64,000 bases of DNA from an uncultured Eubacteriales bacterium (GCA_900544545.1 UQVY01000009.1:1-64000), one strand, 5' to 3'; shown: positions 32,489 through 42,060, numbered from the stretch's first letter. Made by a program: numbers and translations. The notes: generated from the letters alone by a model not told the origin.

Positions 32489-34687
32489 ATGGACGTTAAT
32501 CTTAATTCCGAAGCCGCGACCGGAATGCAGTACGCTTCCGAAATAGGCAGCAAGAACGGCAGTCCCGAGATAGGAACGGAACACGTTATTCTCGGAATGC
32601 TTCTTCAGGGCGGAAGGACTTCGCGCATAATGACCGATCTCGGAGTAAGAAGCAGTATGCTCAGCGTAACTACGGGGTCGGGAGGAGAAATCCTTTTTTC
32701 CGCGCGGGTATGGAAAGCCTTCGACGAAGCCGTCAAGCTTGCCGCCGATTACGGAGGACAGGTTACGGCTCATCACATACTTATCTGTATTTTCGGAATG
32801 AAAGACGCTTACGGCGTTCGTATGCTCGAAGAAAACGGAGTCGATACGGACGCTCTTATCCGTGCGCTCGAAGAGGATCTGAAAGTTATCATCGGGAATC
32901 GGAATTCGCTTCCGGACGTAGTGAAGCGGAACGGTCGGCAGGTCGGGGGCATAGAGGATTTCGGAACGGATCTTACCGAGCTTGCCCGTGAAGGCGGAAT
33001 AGACGCGGTTATCGGAAGGGAAAACGAAACCGAGCGTCTTATAGAGATTCTCTCGAGAAGAACCAAAAACAACGCTATTCTGATAGGCGAAGCGGGCGTC
33101 GGAAAGTCCGCGATAGCCGAAGGGCTTGCGCTTTCTATCGTCTGGGGAAGGGTTCCTCCGGAGATTGCGGGGAAAAGGGTTTTTTCTCTCGACGTAGCCG
33201 CGCTTCTTGCGGGTTCGCGTTACAGAGGGGACTTCGAAGAAAGACTCAGAAAGCTTATCGGCGAAGTCAGTCAAAGAGGAGATACGATTCTCTTTATCGA
33301 CGAAATCCACAATATGGTCGGAGCGGGAGCCGCCGGCGAAAGCAAAATGGACGCTCTCGGAATATTGAAGCCCGTGCTTGCCCGAGGCGGACTTCAGCTG
33401 ATAGGGGCGACCACGTTTGACGAATACAGGAAGTTCATAGAAAAAGACGCGGCGCTTGCGAGACGTTTTCAGCAGATAGTCGTAAACGAACCTACCGTTT
33501 CGCAGACCGTTTCCATACTCGAAGGAATCAGGGATAAATACGAAAAACATCACGGAGTCGAGATTACCGACGACGCGCTTTTTGCCGCGGCTTCGCTTTC
33601 GGACAGGTATATTTCGGACAGATTTCTTCCCGACAAGGCGATAGACCTTATCGACGAAGCGGGATCTGCCGTAAGACTTCACGGAGGAGGAAGACCGGTC
33701 GACGCGAGAGTAATAGCGCGGCTCGTCGAAAGAATAACGGGGATTCCGCTCGAAAGACTTACCGAAAGCGAAGCGGACAGACTTGTTTCTCTCGAAAGCG
33801 AACTCGGGAAACGCATAGTCGGTCAGGAACGCGCGGTAAAAGCCGTTTCTTCCTGTCTAAGAAGGAATCGCGCCGGACTCAGGGATCCGGGTAAGCCCAT
33901 AGGAAGCTTTCTGTTCTGCGGATCTACGGGAGTCGGGAAAACCGAACTCGCAAAGGCTTTGCAGAACGCTATGTTCGGAGAAGAAGCGTCGCTTATCCGA
34001 ATAGATATGAGCGAATATATGGAAAAGCAAAGCGCAGCGAAACTTATCGGCGCGCCTCCGGGGTATATCGGTTACGACGAAGGAGGCGGAAGACTTACCG
34101 AAGCGGTCAGGAGAAAGCCGTACAGCGTCGTGCTTTTCGACGAGGCGGAAAAAGCTCATCCGGACGTAATGAATCTGCTGCTTCAGATTCTCGACGAAGG
34201 AAGACTTACCGACGGAAAGGGAAGAGAGGTCAGTTTCAGAAACTGTCTTATTCTTCTGACGACGAATCTTTGCTCGGATTTGGCGGAAAACGCCGATTCC
34301 GTATCCAAAGAAACTCTGATAAGAGAGCTTTCGCGATTTTTCAGAACGGAGCTTCTCAATCGTTTCGACGACGTTATTTTGTTTTCGTCGTTGACCGTCG
34401 GCGATTGCGAACGCGTTGCGGGTATGGCTCTGGACAATCTTCGGGCAAGGCTCAACGAAAAGGGCGTGGGCTTTGCTTTCGGCGAAAGCGCGATCCGATA
34501 TATAGCCGTAAAGGCTCACGGAAGCGGATTGGGAGCAAGGCCGGTCAAAAGAATCATCCGCAGCGAGCTTGAAGATCCTTTTTCGGAGGATATTCTTCGG
34601 GGAAGATTGATTCGGGGCGACACGGTCGTGGTTTACGGCGGAGAAAACGGACTCAGATACGATATCGAAGGCTGTCGGGAAAGCTGA
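32489..34687 (+). CDS. Hsp100/Clp double-AAA+ ATPase without M-domain
   Basis: The 732-residue protein has a Clp N-domain (about 1-140; EIGTEHVILGMLL). AAA-1 has Walker A GEAGVGKS and Walker B LFIDEIH; AAA-2 has Walker A GSTGVGKT and Walker B VLFDEAEKAH. The linker between the modules is short: it has neither the long coiled-coil of ClpB nor the UVR insertion of ClpC, so the layout is ClpA-like. The ClpP-docking tripeptide (IGF/LGF/VGF) expected in AAA-2 after LLTTNLCSDL is not visible. It may be a ClpP-independent unfoldase. It is the last gene of a three-gene operon. Confidence 0.9.
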   Translation: MDVNLNSEAATGMQYASEIGSKNGSPEIGTEHVILGMLLQGGRTSRIMTDLGVRSSMLSVTTGSGGEILFSARVWKAFDEAVKLAADYGGQVTAHHILICIFGMKDAYGVRMLEENGVDTDALIRALEEDLKVIIGNRNSLPDVVKRNGRQVGGIEDFGTDLTELAREGGIDAVIGRENETERLIEILSRRTKNNAILIGEAGVGKSAIAEGLALSIVWGRVPPEIAGKRVFSLDVAALLAGSRYRGDFEERLRKLIGEVSQRGDTILFIDEIHNMVGAGAAGESKMDALGILKPVLARGGLQLIGATTFDEYRKFIEKDAALARRFQQIVVNEPTVSQTVSILEGIRDKYEKHHGVEITDDALFAAASLSDRYISDRFLPDKAIDLIDEAGSAVRLHGGGRPVDARVIARLVERITGIPLERLTESEADRLVSLESELGKRIVGQERAVKAVSSCLRRNRAGLRDPGKPIGSFLFCGSTGVGKTELAKALQNAMFGEEASLIRIDMSEYMEKQSAAKLIGAPPGYIGYDEGGGRLTEAVRRKPYSVVLFDEAEKAHPDVMNLLLQILDEGRLTDGKGREVSFRNCLILLTTNLCSDLAENADSVSKETLIRELSRFFRTELLNRFDDVILFSSLTVGDCERVAGMALDNLRARLNEKGVGFAFGESAIRYIAVKAHGSGLGARPVKRIIRSELEDPFSEDILRGRLIRGDTVVVYGGENGLRYDIEGCRES

Positions 34688-34791
34688 TTTTCCGAGCCTT
34701 TCGGGTTGAAGGGAAAATATGCTTGACCGCCGCAATAAAAAGAAAAGGTTAAAAGTATACGAGTAAAGAGCGATTAAAGCGAAAAGTGATT

Positions 34792-36177
34792 ATGGAAGAA
34801 TTATTGCGTAATTTTTTGGCTGTCGTTTCGGCTTACGGAACGGAAGGAGAGATAGTGCGGGCGACGCAGAATATTAGCGTCGTCACGGTCTTTCTTTACG
34901 AATTCCTCGGTTACGCCGCGCTTCTTACGGGAGTCTGTTTTTTCCTTAAGAGAAAGGGCGAGCTTTTACCGACCTATACGCTGCTCGTGCTTTGGGCTAT
35001 CGGAATAGCCGTTCTTTCTTCGCTCATACAGAAGCTTTCCGAATACAGGGATTATTACGCTTATGCGTTTTATCTTTCGATGCTGATTCCGATATTGTTT
35101 TCTTTTTCCGACGGGGTATCGAAAAAGGTTTTCGTTTTCTGTTCGGCGTTTTTTATGGAAGTCGTTTTTTTAGGGATATTCCAGACTCTTTCCTGTACGA
35201 TTTTCGGGGAAGAATATCTTTCCGTCGGATTCGCGCCGTTTATAGTAAGGTTTTTTATAGCCGTTTTGCAGATATTTATTTTCAACTATCTCGTGAAAGG
35301 CGTTCTTTCGATTGCTAAGAAGTCTCTTCGGGAAGACATATGGTATCTTTTATCGCTTTTCCCTCTTGTGTACGCAATGTGTCTTGTGGCTATTTTCGTA
35401 AAAAACACCGTTTATCCCGTCGACGGCGCAAGTCAGCTCAGCTTTACTCTCTGGGCGATTATGGGACTCGTAGGTTATTTCTTTATCGGAAGATATATAA
35501 TTATGGAAACCGAAAGAGTAGAAAGCAAGAACGAAATCGAGATGATAAACAAGTTCATCGGAATGGAAAAGCATTATTTCTTTCTTTTGAACGAAAGTCT
35601 GAATAAAGCCCGTATTCTGCGTCACGACGTCAAGCATCACATAGCCGTGCTTAATTCTCTCAACAATGCCGGAGATTCCAAAGGGATAGAAAAGTATCTC
35701 GGAGCTATGCTCGAAGGACTTGAAAGCGGAGAAGTCAAAAAGCTTTGCAGCAACGACGAAATCAACATTATTCTTTCGCATTATCTTTATAAAGCCGAAA
35801 GCGAAGGCGCGACCATCAAGTTTAAACTCGATCTTCCTAAGGATCTGAAAATAGATATTACCGAGCTTACCATAATCTGGGGAAACATTCTCGACAACGC
35901 GCTTCGTGCGGTTTCGGAGGATTCCGCTCCCGAGCAAAACAAGGAGATAGAGGTTTCCTGTAAATGTATAGGCGATAAGGTTATTATGATGGAGAGGAAT
36001 CGTTTTTACGGCAAGGTAAGGCGCGATGTAAACGGAGATTTTCTGACGACGAAGGAGGGCGGAGGACTCGGGCTTAAAAGTATCCGGGCGATTGCGGAGA
36101 AATACGGCGGCGATTTTACGGTCCACTACGAAGACAACGTATATTCCGTCTACGTAACTTTATGCGGCGTCGTATGA
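34792..36177 (+). CDS. GHKL sensor histidine kinase (AgrC/VirS-like), orphan
   Basis: I prefer the ATG at 34792; an in-frame GTG at 34786 is possible, and no strong ribosome binding site is seen. About seven TM helices fill residues 15-225. A HPK10-like phosphoacceptor region follows (RILRHDVKHHIAVLNSL, His about 285). The GHKL ATPase has NILDNALRAV (N box) and GGGLGLKSIRAIAEKYGG (G box). AgrC-type kinases usually pair with a LytTR response regulator and often sense peptides. Neither lies nearby here, so its partner is unlinked. Confidence 0.85.
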   Translation: MEELLRNFLAVVSAYGTEGEIVRATQNISVVTVFLYEFLGYAALLTGVCFFLKRKGELLPTYTLLVLWAIGIAVLSSLIQKLSEYRDYYAYAFYLSMLIPILFSFSDGVSKKVFVFCSAFFMEVVFLGIFQTLSCTIFGEEYLSVGFAPFIVRFFIAVLQIFIFNYLVKGVLSIAKKSLREDIWYLLSLFPLVYAMCLVAIFVKNTVYPVDGASQLSFTLWAIMGLVGYFFIGRYIIMETERVESKNEIEMINKFIGMEKHYFFLLNESLNKARILRHDVKHHIAVLNSLNNAGDSKGIEKYLGAMLEGLESGEVKKLCSNDEINIILSHYLYKAESEGATIKFKLDLPKDLKIDITELTIIWGNILDNALRAVSEDSAPEQNKEIEVSCKCIGDKVIMMERNRFYGKVRRDVNGDFLTTKEGGGLGLKSIRAIAEKYGGDFTVHYEDNVYSVYVTLCGVV

Positions 36178-36260
36178 GGTCTGAGAAAGAGGTGAAACGG
36201 TGTAGAGGATTATCGCATTAACCGATAAAAAGAAGTTCTCGTTTCCTGTCGTTTTTTGCG

Positions 36261-36289
36261 TTGACATTTTCTTTTTTTTATGTTACGAT
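36261..36289 (+). promoter_or_regulatory. Promoter of the MATE transporter gene
   Basis: TTGACA (36261-36266), a 17-nt spacer and TACGAT (36284-36289) lie 50 nt before the ATG at 36339. Confidence 0.7.
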
Positions 36290-36338
36290 AATCGTTGTGC
36301 GTCGCGCTTGAAAAAGAGCGGCAGTTACGGAGGTTATA

Positions 36339-37772
36339 ATGGCAAAAGGCGAGCTTACGCTTGAGAAAAGGGGCAAAAGAAAAGACGTCGATATGACGCA
36401 GGGCGATATTCTTCGTCATATAGTCGTTTTCGCGCTTCCTCTTCTGGCGGGTAACGTTTTCCAGCAGCTTTACAATATGGTGGATACGATAGTAGTCGGA
36501 CAATTCGTCAGCAACGAAGCGTTTGCTGCCGTCGGCTCTGTCGGTCCGATAATCAATACTCTCATAGGTTTGTTTCTCGGTTTTTCGAGCGGAGCTGGAG
36601 TCGTCGTTTCCCAGTATTACGGCGCAAAACAGGGAGAAAACGTTAAGAAGACCGTACATACCTCGATTTTGGTTACGCTTATTCTCGTGGTGATTTTTAC
36701 CGCCGTGGGTATATTGATAACGCCGCTTTCGCTTAAAATGATGAAGCTCGAAGAAGGTACGCTCGTTTTCGAGGAAGCGAAAAGCTATCTGACCATCTAT
36801 TTCGCGGGCGTTATCGGACTGATGATATACAATATCGGTTCGGGTATTTTAAGGGCTGTCGGCGACTCTAAAAGACCGTTCATATATCTCGTCGTTTCTG
36901 CGGTTCTGAATACGATTCTCGACCTCGTTTTCGTTCTCGTATTCGATATGGGCGTGGAAGGCGTGGCTTACGCGACGATAATAGCTCAGTTCGTTTCCGC
37001 CGTTCTCGTTATGATTTCGCTTATGAGGGCGAAAAGCAGCGTGCGGTTTTCCTTCAAGGATATGAAGATAGATTTGGATATGCTCAAAAAGATTCTGAGC
37101 GTAGGGCTTCCCGCGTCTTTGCAGATGGCGATTACGTCTTTCTCCAACATCTTCGTTCAGTCCTACATCAATTATTTCGATACTTCCTGTATGGGCGGAT
37201 GGACGGCTTATTCGAAGGTCGATCAGTTTATTCTGCTGCCGATGCAGTCCGTTTCGCTCGCGGCTACGACCTTTGTCGGACAGAATCTCGGAGTAGGCAA
37301 CGAAAAGCGAGCAAGACAGGGTGCGAGAATATCTCTTTCACTGGCTATGATAAGTACGGTCGTCCTTACGATTATAGTGGAGATTTTTGCGCCTTCGCTC
37401 GTTATGCTGTTCAATACCGATTCCGAGGTCGTGAAATACGGTTCGATGTTTTTGCGCTGGCTCTCGCCGTTTTACGTTCTGTGTTGTATAAACCAGATAT
37501 ATTCCGGCGTTTTGCGGGGCGCGGGCAACAGTAAGGTTCCGATGTTCATTATGCTCGGATCGTTCGTGGTTTTCAGGCAGATATATCTGTTCGTGATGTC
37601 CAACTATATTGCCAACGAGGCTCTTCCGATAGCTCTCGGCTATCCTGCGGGCTGGTTGGTTTGCAGCGTGATAATTTTCATCTATTATCGTAAGTGTTCT
37701 CTTATCAGGAGCAGCGTCGTCGAAGGCATCGAGAATCTTTCGGGATCGGATGCCGACAAAGACGAGGAGTGA
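36339..37772 (+). CDS. MATE family multidrug/cation antiporter
   Basis: The 477-residue protein has twelve predicted TM helices in two homologous halves. It carries the clostridial MATE hallmarks LAGNVFQQLYNMVDTIVVGQ (about 36-55) and the mid-protein GLPASLQMAI. GGAGG is 6 nt upstream of the ATG. MATE proteins export drugs or metabolites in exchange for Na+ or H+. The adenylate-forming ligase follows after 21 nt and may be cotranscribed. The substrate is unknown. Confidence 0.93.
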   Translation: MAKGELTLEKRGKRKDVDMTQGDILRHIVVFALPLLAGNVFQQLYNMVDTIVVGQFVSNEAFAAVGSVGPIINTLIGLFLGFSSGAGVVVSQYYGAKQGENVKKTVHTSILVTLILVVIFTAVGILITPLSLKMMKLEEGTLVFEEAKSYLTIYFAGVIGLMIYNIGSGILRAVGDSKRPFIYLVVSAVLNTILDLVFVLVFDMGVEGVAYATIIAQFVSAVLVMISLMRAKSSVRFSFKDMKIDLDMLKKILSVGLPASLQMAITSFSNIFVQSYINYFDTSCMGGWTAYSKVDQFILLPMQSVSLAATTFVGQNLGVGNEKRARQGARISLSLAMISTVVLTIIVEIFAPSLVMLFNTDSEVVKYGSMFLRWLSPFYVLCCINQIYSGVLRGAGNSKVPMFIMLGSFVVFRQIYLFVMSNYIANEALPIALGYPAGWLVCSVIIFIYYRKCSLIRSSVVEGIENLSGSDADKDEE

Positions 37773-37793
37773 TTTGAAAATTCGGAGGGAGAA

Positions 37794-39422
37794 ATGAGGA
37801 TCGAGGATGTAAATGCCTTTCAGAGCGTTTACGGATTTATACGCGATTCGAAGGCGACTCACAGTGCGCGGAAAGCTATGATCTATTGCGGAAGAACGAT
37901 AGATTTCCCTGCGTTTTTCTCTCTTATAGAAAAAGCGAGAACGGCTCTCAGGTCGTTCGGATTGAAGAAGGGCGACGTGATTACTCTTCAGCTTCCGAAT
38001 ATTCCTCAGAACGTAATTATTTTTTACGCCGCGGCGGCGGAGAATCTCGTTCTCGATATCATTCACCCGCTCACGCCATTGAGACAAACCGCGGAATCGA
38101 TGAAGGAAACGGGAAGTCGGTTTCTCGTTACTTCGGATAACGTGCTTCTTCGCGGCGACGAGAAGTTTTTCGCTTCCGACGTAAAGATAGCTTTCTGTCG
38201 GATTTCGGCTTATGCAAAAGGACTGAAAAAGCTGGTTATAAGATTTAAAACCGGCGGAACGAAGTTGCTCGGCGGATTTATCGATTTTGACAGGCTTATT
38301 TCGGTTTCGGAGGAATGCGGCGACGAGGACAGAGGAAGCGACGACGTTCCGTGCTGTATTCTGCACAGCGGAGGAACTACGGCTCAGCCCAAAAAAATCG
38401 TTCTTTCTCATCACGCGCTGAATTGTATGATTCAGAGAAGACGTTATATCGTAAGCGGTACGGATTTGTCGGATAAAGTCTGTTTGTCCGTTCTTCCGTC
38501 TTTTCACGGTTTCGGGCTCTGTATGAACGTTCACGCGTCTTCCGCTCTCGGAATGACTCAGCTTATTATGCCGAAATTCCGTTCGCGTGAGGCGGTCAGA
38601 CTTATAAAGAAGTATAAAGCCTTTATGTTGAGCGGAGTCCCCGCTATTTTTTACGGGCTTATGAAGGTCAGGTCTTTCGATCCCCGTCACGCAGGCAGTC
38701 TTAAAAGATGTTTCGTAGGCGGAGATAACGTTTCGGACGCGCTCGTCAGGAGATTCAATAAGTGCGTTACGGGCAGTGAAGACGAGAGAGTTATGTTTCA
38801 GGGGTACGGTATGACCGAATGCGTTGCCGTATGCGCTCTCAACGTTCCCGACGGTTACAGGGAAGGAACGGTCGGAAGAGCTATTCCCGGCGTCGACGTG
38901 GAAGTCGTCAGGGACGGGAAGATTATGCCTCGAGGCACGGAAGGTGAACTTTGCGTAGCGGGAAATATTCTGATGAACGGATATTTCAAAGACGAAGAAG
39001 GTACCGCAAACGCTGAGGTTTTCGTTGACGGAAAACGATTTATAAGATCGGGCGACTGGGGGTCGGTAGACGAAGACGGTTTCGTCAGATTCAAGCAGCG
39101 TATAAAGCACGTAATTATGCGCAAGGGCGTCAACGTTTTCCCCGCGGAAGTCGAAAACGTCATAGGAAGCCTTCCGTACGTGGAGAAATGCTGCGTAGTC
39201 GGTAAGATTAAAGGCAACGAAAACACGCAGACGGTTTATGCTTACGTTAAACTGAGGGATAAGAATCTCAGGACGGAAGAAACCAAAGAAGAAATCAAAA
39301 AATACGCGGCGAAGCACCTTATAAGGTACGCCGTGCCGGAAACCGTGATTTTTACGGCGACGTTCCCGAGAACGCCCGTCGGAAAGATAGATACAAAGTA
39401 CTTCGAAAACCGTAACGACTGA
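37794..39422 (+). CDS. AMP-dependent acyl-CoA synthetase/ligase family protein
   Basis: This 542-residue member of the adenylate-forming superfamily has a P-loop-like ILHSGGTTAQPKKIVLSHHA (about 184-203). It has the A5 motif GYGMTECVAV, the A7 motif SGDWGSVDEDG, the hinge FKQRIKHVIMRKG and the C-terminal catalytic Lys region TPVGKIDTKYF. It activates a carboxylate as acyl-AMP, probably for thioester formation with CoA. The substrate cannot be assigned, though medium or long acyl chains are common in this subgroup. It sits between the MATE exporter and the phosphoribosyltransferase. Confidence 0.88.
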   Translation: MRIEDVNAFQSVYGFIRDSKATHSARKAMIYCGRTIDFPAFFSLIEKARTALRSFGLKKGDVITLQLPNIPQNVIIFYAAAAENLVLDIIHPLTPLRQTAESMKETGSRFLVTSDNVLLRGDEKFFASDVKIAFCRISAYAKGLKKLVIRFKTGGTKLLGGFIDFDRLISVSEECGDEDRGSDDVPCCILHSGGTTAQPKKIVLSHHALNCMIQRRRYIVSGTDLSDKVCLSVLPSFHGFGLCMNVHASSALGMTQLIMPKFRSREAVRLIKKYKAFMLSGVPAIFYGLMKVRSFDPRHAGSLKRCFVGGDNVSDALVRRFNKCVTGSEDERVMFQGYGMTECVAVCALNVPDGYREGTVGRAIPGVDVEVVRDGKIMPRGTEGELCVAGNILMNGYFKDEEGTANAEVFVDGKRFIRSGDWGSVDEDGFVRFKQRIKHVIMRKGVNVFPAEVENVIGSLPYVEKCCVVGKIKGNENTQTVYAYVKLRDKNLRTEETKEEIKKYAAKHLIRYAVPETVIFTATFPRTPVGKIDTKYFENRND

Positions 39423-39481
39423 TACCGTGATTTTATTGCGAAGGTCAGCCGTAGGGTTTTTGTGCGTTTGGAGGAAAACGA

Positions 39482-40033
39482 ATGAACACACAGGAAAACG
39501 AAATTTACAAGCTGAATATTGCCGGTATGGATGCGGAACTTCCCGTTCTGCCTCTTCCGAGCGGAGTGAGGATATGCTTTTTCAATCTTCACGGACATCA
39601 GACGCTTACCGAGCATTGCGGAAAAGAGCTTGCCAAAAGGCTTGACGGCTGCGACGTTATCATTACCGCAGAATCCAAAGGACTTCAGCTTTCTCACGTT
39701 ATAGCAAGGGAACTCGGTCAGGAATATTACGCCGTTGCAAGAAAGAACAAAAAGCTCTATATGCAGGACGGAATCGAAGTAACCATAGATTCCAGTATAA
39801 CCACGGGCGCGCATCAGAATCTTTATCTCTCCAAGCACGACGCGGATTTGCTTAAAGGAAAGAAAGTCGGAATTATCGACGACGTTATCAGTACGGGCAA
39901 CAGTCTTAACGGACTCGAAGAACTCGTTACGATATGCGGAGGAGAGATTTATAAGAAGGCTTTCGTTCTTGCCGAAGGAGCAGCCGCGGATCGCGAAGAT
40001 ATAATCTATCTTGCAAAGATTCCGCTTTTATAA
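39482..40033 (+). CDS. apt: Phosphoribosyltransferase, adenine PRTase-like
   Basis: The 183-residue type I PRTase has a PRPP loop VGIIDDVISTGNSLNGLEEL (about 129-148), with flexible loop residues around SSITTGAHQNLYL. The length and the segment VIITAESKGLQLSHVIAREL fit the Apt/Xpt branch, which salvages adenine or xanthine to the nucleotide. GGAGG lies about 10 nt before the ATG. A terminator follows. Confidence 0.85.
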   Translation: MNTQENEIYKLNIAGMDAELPVLPLPSGVRICFFNLHGHQTLTEHCGKELAKRLDGCDVIITAESKGLQLSHVIARELGQEYYAVARKNKKLYMQDGIEVTIDSSITTGAHQNLYLSKHDADLLKGKKVGIIDDVISTGNSLNGLEELVTICGGEIYKKAFVLAEGAAADREDIIYLAKIPLL

Positions 40034-40050
40034 AAACGGTTTAAAATTAA

Positions 40051-40082
40051 GCGCCCTCGGATTGGTTTTCGGGGGCGTTTTC
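40051..40082 (+). terminator. Terminator after the PRTase gene
   Basis: A GC-rich stem (CGCCCTC with GGGGGCG, one G-T pair) enclosing about 12 nt is followed by TTTTC. The remaining bases to 40228 hold no gene. Confidence 0.75.
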
Positions 40083-40228
40083 GGTGTACTTACAAATAAT
40101 TTGAGCAATATCCTCCGATTTCGATAGAATTATATCGAGAAAACTTACATTTTTTTGAGTCTGTTTCGTAAAGAAACGGGCTTTTTTAGATTTTTTTCAA
40201 AAAAAATTCGGAAATATATGAAAAATGC

Positions 40229-40257
40229 TTTACAAAATAAGGAAGCTGTGCGATAAT
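40229..40257 (+). promoter_or_regulatory. Promoter of the Lrp/AsnC gene
   Basis: TTTACA (40229-40234), a 17-nt spacer and GATAAT (40252-40257) lie 28 nt upstream of the ATG at 40285. Confidence 0.75.
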
Positions 40258-40284
40258 GGGAGCAGAGATAAAAGGAAGAAGGAA

Positions 40285-40737
40285 ATGGATAATACCGACG
40301 TAAGAATACTTGAATGCCTGAGGAAAAACGCGAGGATAAACGCTTCGGATATAGCCGATAAAGTCAATCTTTCCGCGTCTACCGTAAGCGACAGGATAAG
40401 AAAGCTTGAGACGAGCGGAATCATCAGGGGTTATACCGTGGTTCTCGACCCGCAAAAGCTCAATAAGGACATAATGGCGCTCATTACCGTCGCTATCGAA
40501 GATCCGAAGTTTAACGAAGGTTTCGAAAACGCGGTCAAGGTCAATCCCGACATAACGGAGTGTTTTTATATCGCGGGCAGTTTCGATTATCTGCTCAAAG
40601 TCATTACCGACAATACCAAGTCGCTTGAGTCGGTTCTCAATTATATCAAAGGTATTGCGGGCGTAGGAAAAACGGTTACGAATATCGTTCTTAACGTCTG
40701 CAAGAACGAACACAGCGTTTCGGTCGTTTCCGACTGA
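40285..40737 (+). CDS. Lrp/AsnC family transcriptional regulator
   Basis: The start is the ATG at 40285 after AGAAGGA. The 150-residue protein has an N-terminal HTH (DNTDVRILECLRKNARINAS, then KVNLSASTVSDRIRKLETSG). The C-terminal RAM ligand-binding domain (about 60-145) includes the loop YIAGSFDYLLKV. Lrp-family proteins sense amino acids. Next to a transhydrogenase and a lysine-fermentation operon it is a reasonable candidate regulator of either, though the lysine operon has its own riboswitch. Confidence 0.92.
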   Translation: MDNTDVRILECLRKNARINASDIADKVNLSASTVSDRIRKLETSGIIRGYTVVLDPQKLNKDIMALITVAIEDPKFNEGFENAVKVNPDITECFYIAGSFDYLLKVITDNTKSLESVLNYIKGIAGVGKTVTNIVLNVCKNEHSVSVVSD

Positions 40738-40809
40738 CGTACATCATCGATTATCAAAGAGAGAAAACTCTTTGCATATAAAAACTTTATTTAAAAGAAG
40801 GATTAGAAA

Positions 40810-41970
40810 ATGATAGTTGGTATTCCTAAAGAGATAATGCACGATGAAAATCGTGTTTCCGCAACTCCCGAAACCGTTAAGAAAATGGTCGCCGACGGTT
40901 GTACCGTCCTCGTTGAAAAAGGTGCCGGCGCAGGCGCTTTTTATCACGACGCCGATTATGCCGAAGCAGGCGCAAAGATGATGGACAAGGCTGAAGACAT
41001 TTATGCTCAGTCGGACGTTATCCTTAAGGTTAAAGAGCCTCTTTATAACGAAAAACTTAAAAAACACGAAATCGAACTTATGAAGAAGGGACAGTATCTT
41101 ATCACCTTCATTCATCCGGCTTCTCCCGTTAACCACAAGATGGTTAAGATGATGGCTGAAAAAGGCGTTATCGGTCTTACCCTCGACGGTATTCCGCGTA
41201 TCAGCCGCGCTCAGAGTATGGACGCTCTCAGCTCCATGAGTACCTGCGCGGGTTATAAGGGAATCATTATGGCTACCGATGACATCGCTAAATTTATGCC
41301 CCTCATCGGTACGGCAGTAGGCGTAATCAAACCCGCCAACGTATTCGTTATCGGTACCGGCGTTGCAGGTCTTCGTGCCGTTGCAACCGCTAAATCTCTC
41401 GGCGCAGTCGTTTATTCCACCGATATCCGTCCCGAAGCCAACGAACAGGCTAAATCCCTCGGCGCTAAAATCGTTGAAAACGGCATTCCTGCCGAAATCG
41501 GCGTTGCTCCCGACGGAAAACACGCTAACAAGCTTTCCGACGAATGGCTCGAAGTCGAAAGAAAGAACATTGCTCAGGCTGTCGCGGACGCGGACATCGT
41601 TTTCTGCTCGGCTCTTCTTCAGGGCAGAGTCGCTCCTATCCTTCTTACCGAAGATATGGTTAAGAATATGAAAGCCGGCAGCTGTATCGTAGATATTTCC
41701 ATCGATCAGGGCGGCAACTGCCAGATCACTCCTCCGGGCGCAAGAGAAATCAAGCACGGCGTAGTTATCGAAGGTATCAAGAATATCCCCGGTATGCTTC
41801 CGACCAGCTCGACCTGGATGTTCGCTCATAACATTTATAACCTCCTTAAGTACCTTACCAAGGACGGTAAGATCGTTCTCGATATGAACGACGAAATTAC
41901 AAGCTCCATTCTCGTTACCAGAGACGGCAAGATCGTTCACAAGGGAACTCTCGAGGCAATGAACGCGTAA
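40810..41970 (+). CDS. pntAA: NAD(P) transhydrogenase alpha subunit, NAD(H)-binding part (domain I)
   Basis: The 386-residue soluble domain I of the proton-translocating transhydrogenase belongs to the alanine dehydrogenase/PntA family. It has KEIMHDENRVSATPETVKKM (about 7-26), the Rossmann loop VFVIGTGVAGLRAVATA (about 179-195), and the mobile loop and DISIDQGGNCQIT near 300. It lacks the TM helices present in one-piece PntA; these are in the next gene. That three-polypeptide arrangement matches Rhodospirillum- and clostridial-type enzymes. Start ATG at 40810 after AAGAAGGA. Confidence 0.93.
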   Translation: MIVGIPKEIMHDENRVSATPETVKKMVADGCTVLVEKGAGAGAFYHDADYAEAGAKMMDKAEDIYAQSDVILKVKEPLYNEKLKKHEIELMKKGQYLITFIHPASPVNHKMVKMMAEKGVIGLTLDGIPRISRAQSMDALSSMSTCAGYKGIIMATDDIAKFMPLIGTAVGVIKPANVFVIGTGVAGLRAVATAKSLGAVVYSTDIRPEANEQAKSLGAKIVENGIPAEIGVAPDGKHANKLSDEWLEVERKNIAQAVADADIVFCSALLQGRVAPILLTEDMVKNMKAGSCIVDISIDQGGNCQITPPGAREIKHGVVIEGIKNIPGMLPTSSTWMFAHNIYNLLKYLTKDGKIVLDMNDEITSSILVTRDGKIVHKGTLEAMNA

Positions 41971-41990
41971 GTTTTGAAAATCGTACCCGA

Positions 41991-42027
41991 AATTCTCTCG
42001 CCTTGTGCTTTGGGCGGGAGAATTTTT
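41991..42027 (+). terminator. Intra-operon terminator-like hairpin between pntAA and pntAB
   Basis: AATTCTCTCGCC pairs with GGCGGGAGAATT (12 bp, one G-T pair, 10-nt loop) and is followed by TTT. It may lower transcription of the membrane subunits relative to pntAA, or stabilise the upstream mRNA end. Confidence 0.65.
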
Positions 42028-42060
42028 GGGTAAAGAAAATATAACGGAGATAATTGATTT

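Noticed and set aside
37338..39491. Long minus-strand open frame (717 codons) opposite the MATE and ligase genes
   Set aside because: It is antisense to two well-supported genes, has Arg/His/Tyr-rich composition and no ribosome binding site; it is a by-product of codon usage on the coding strand.
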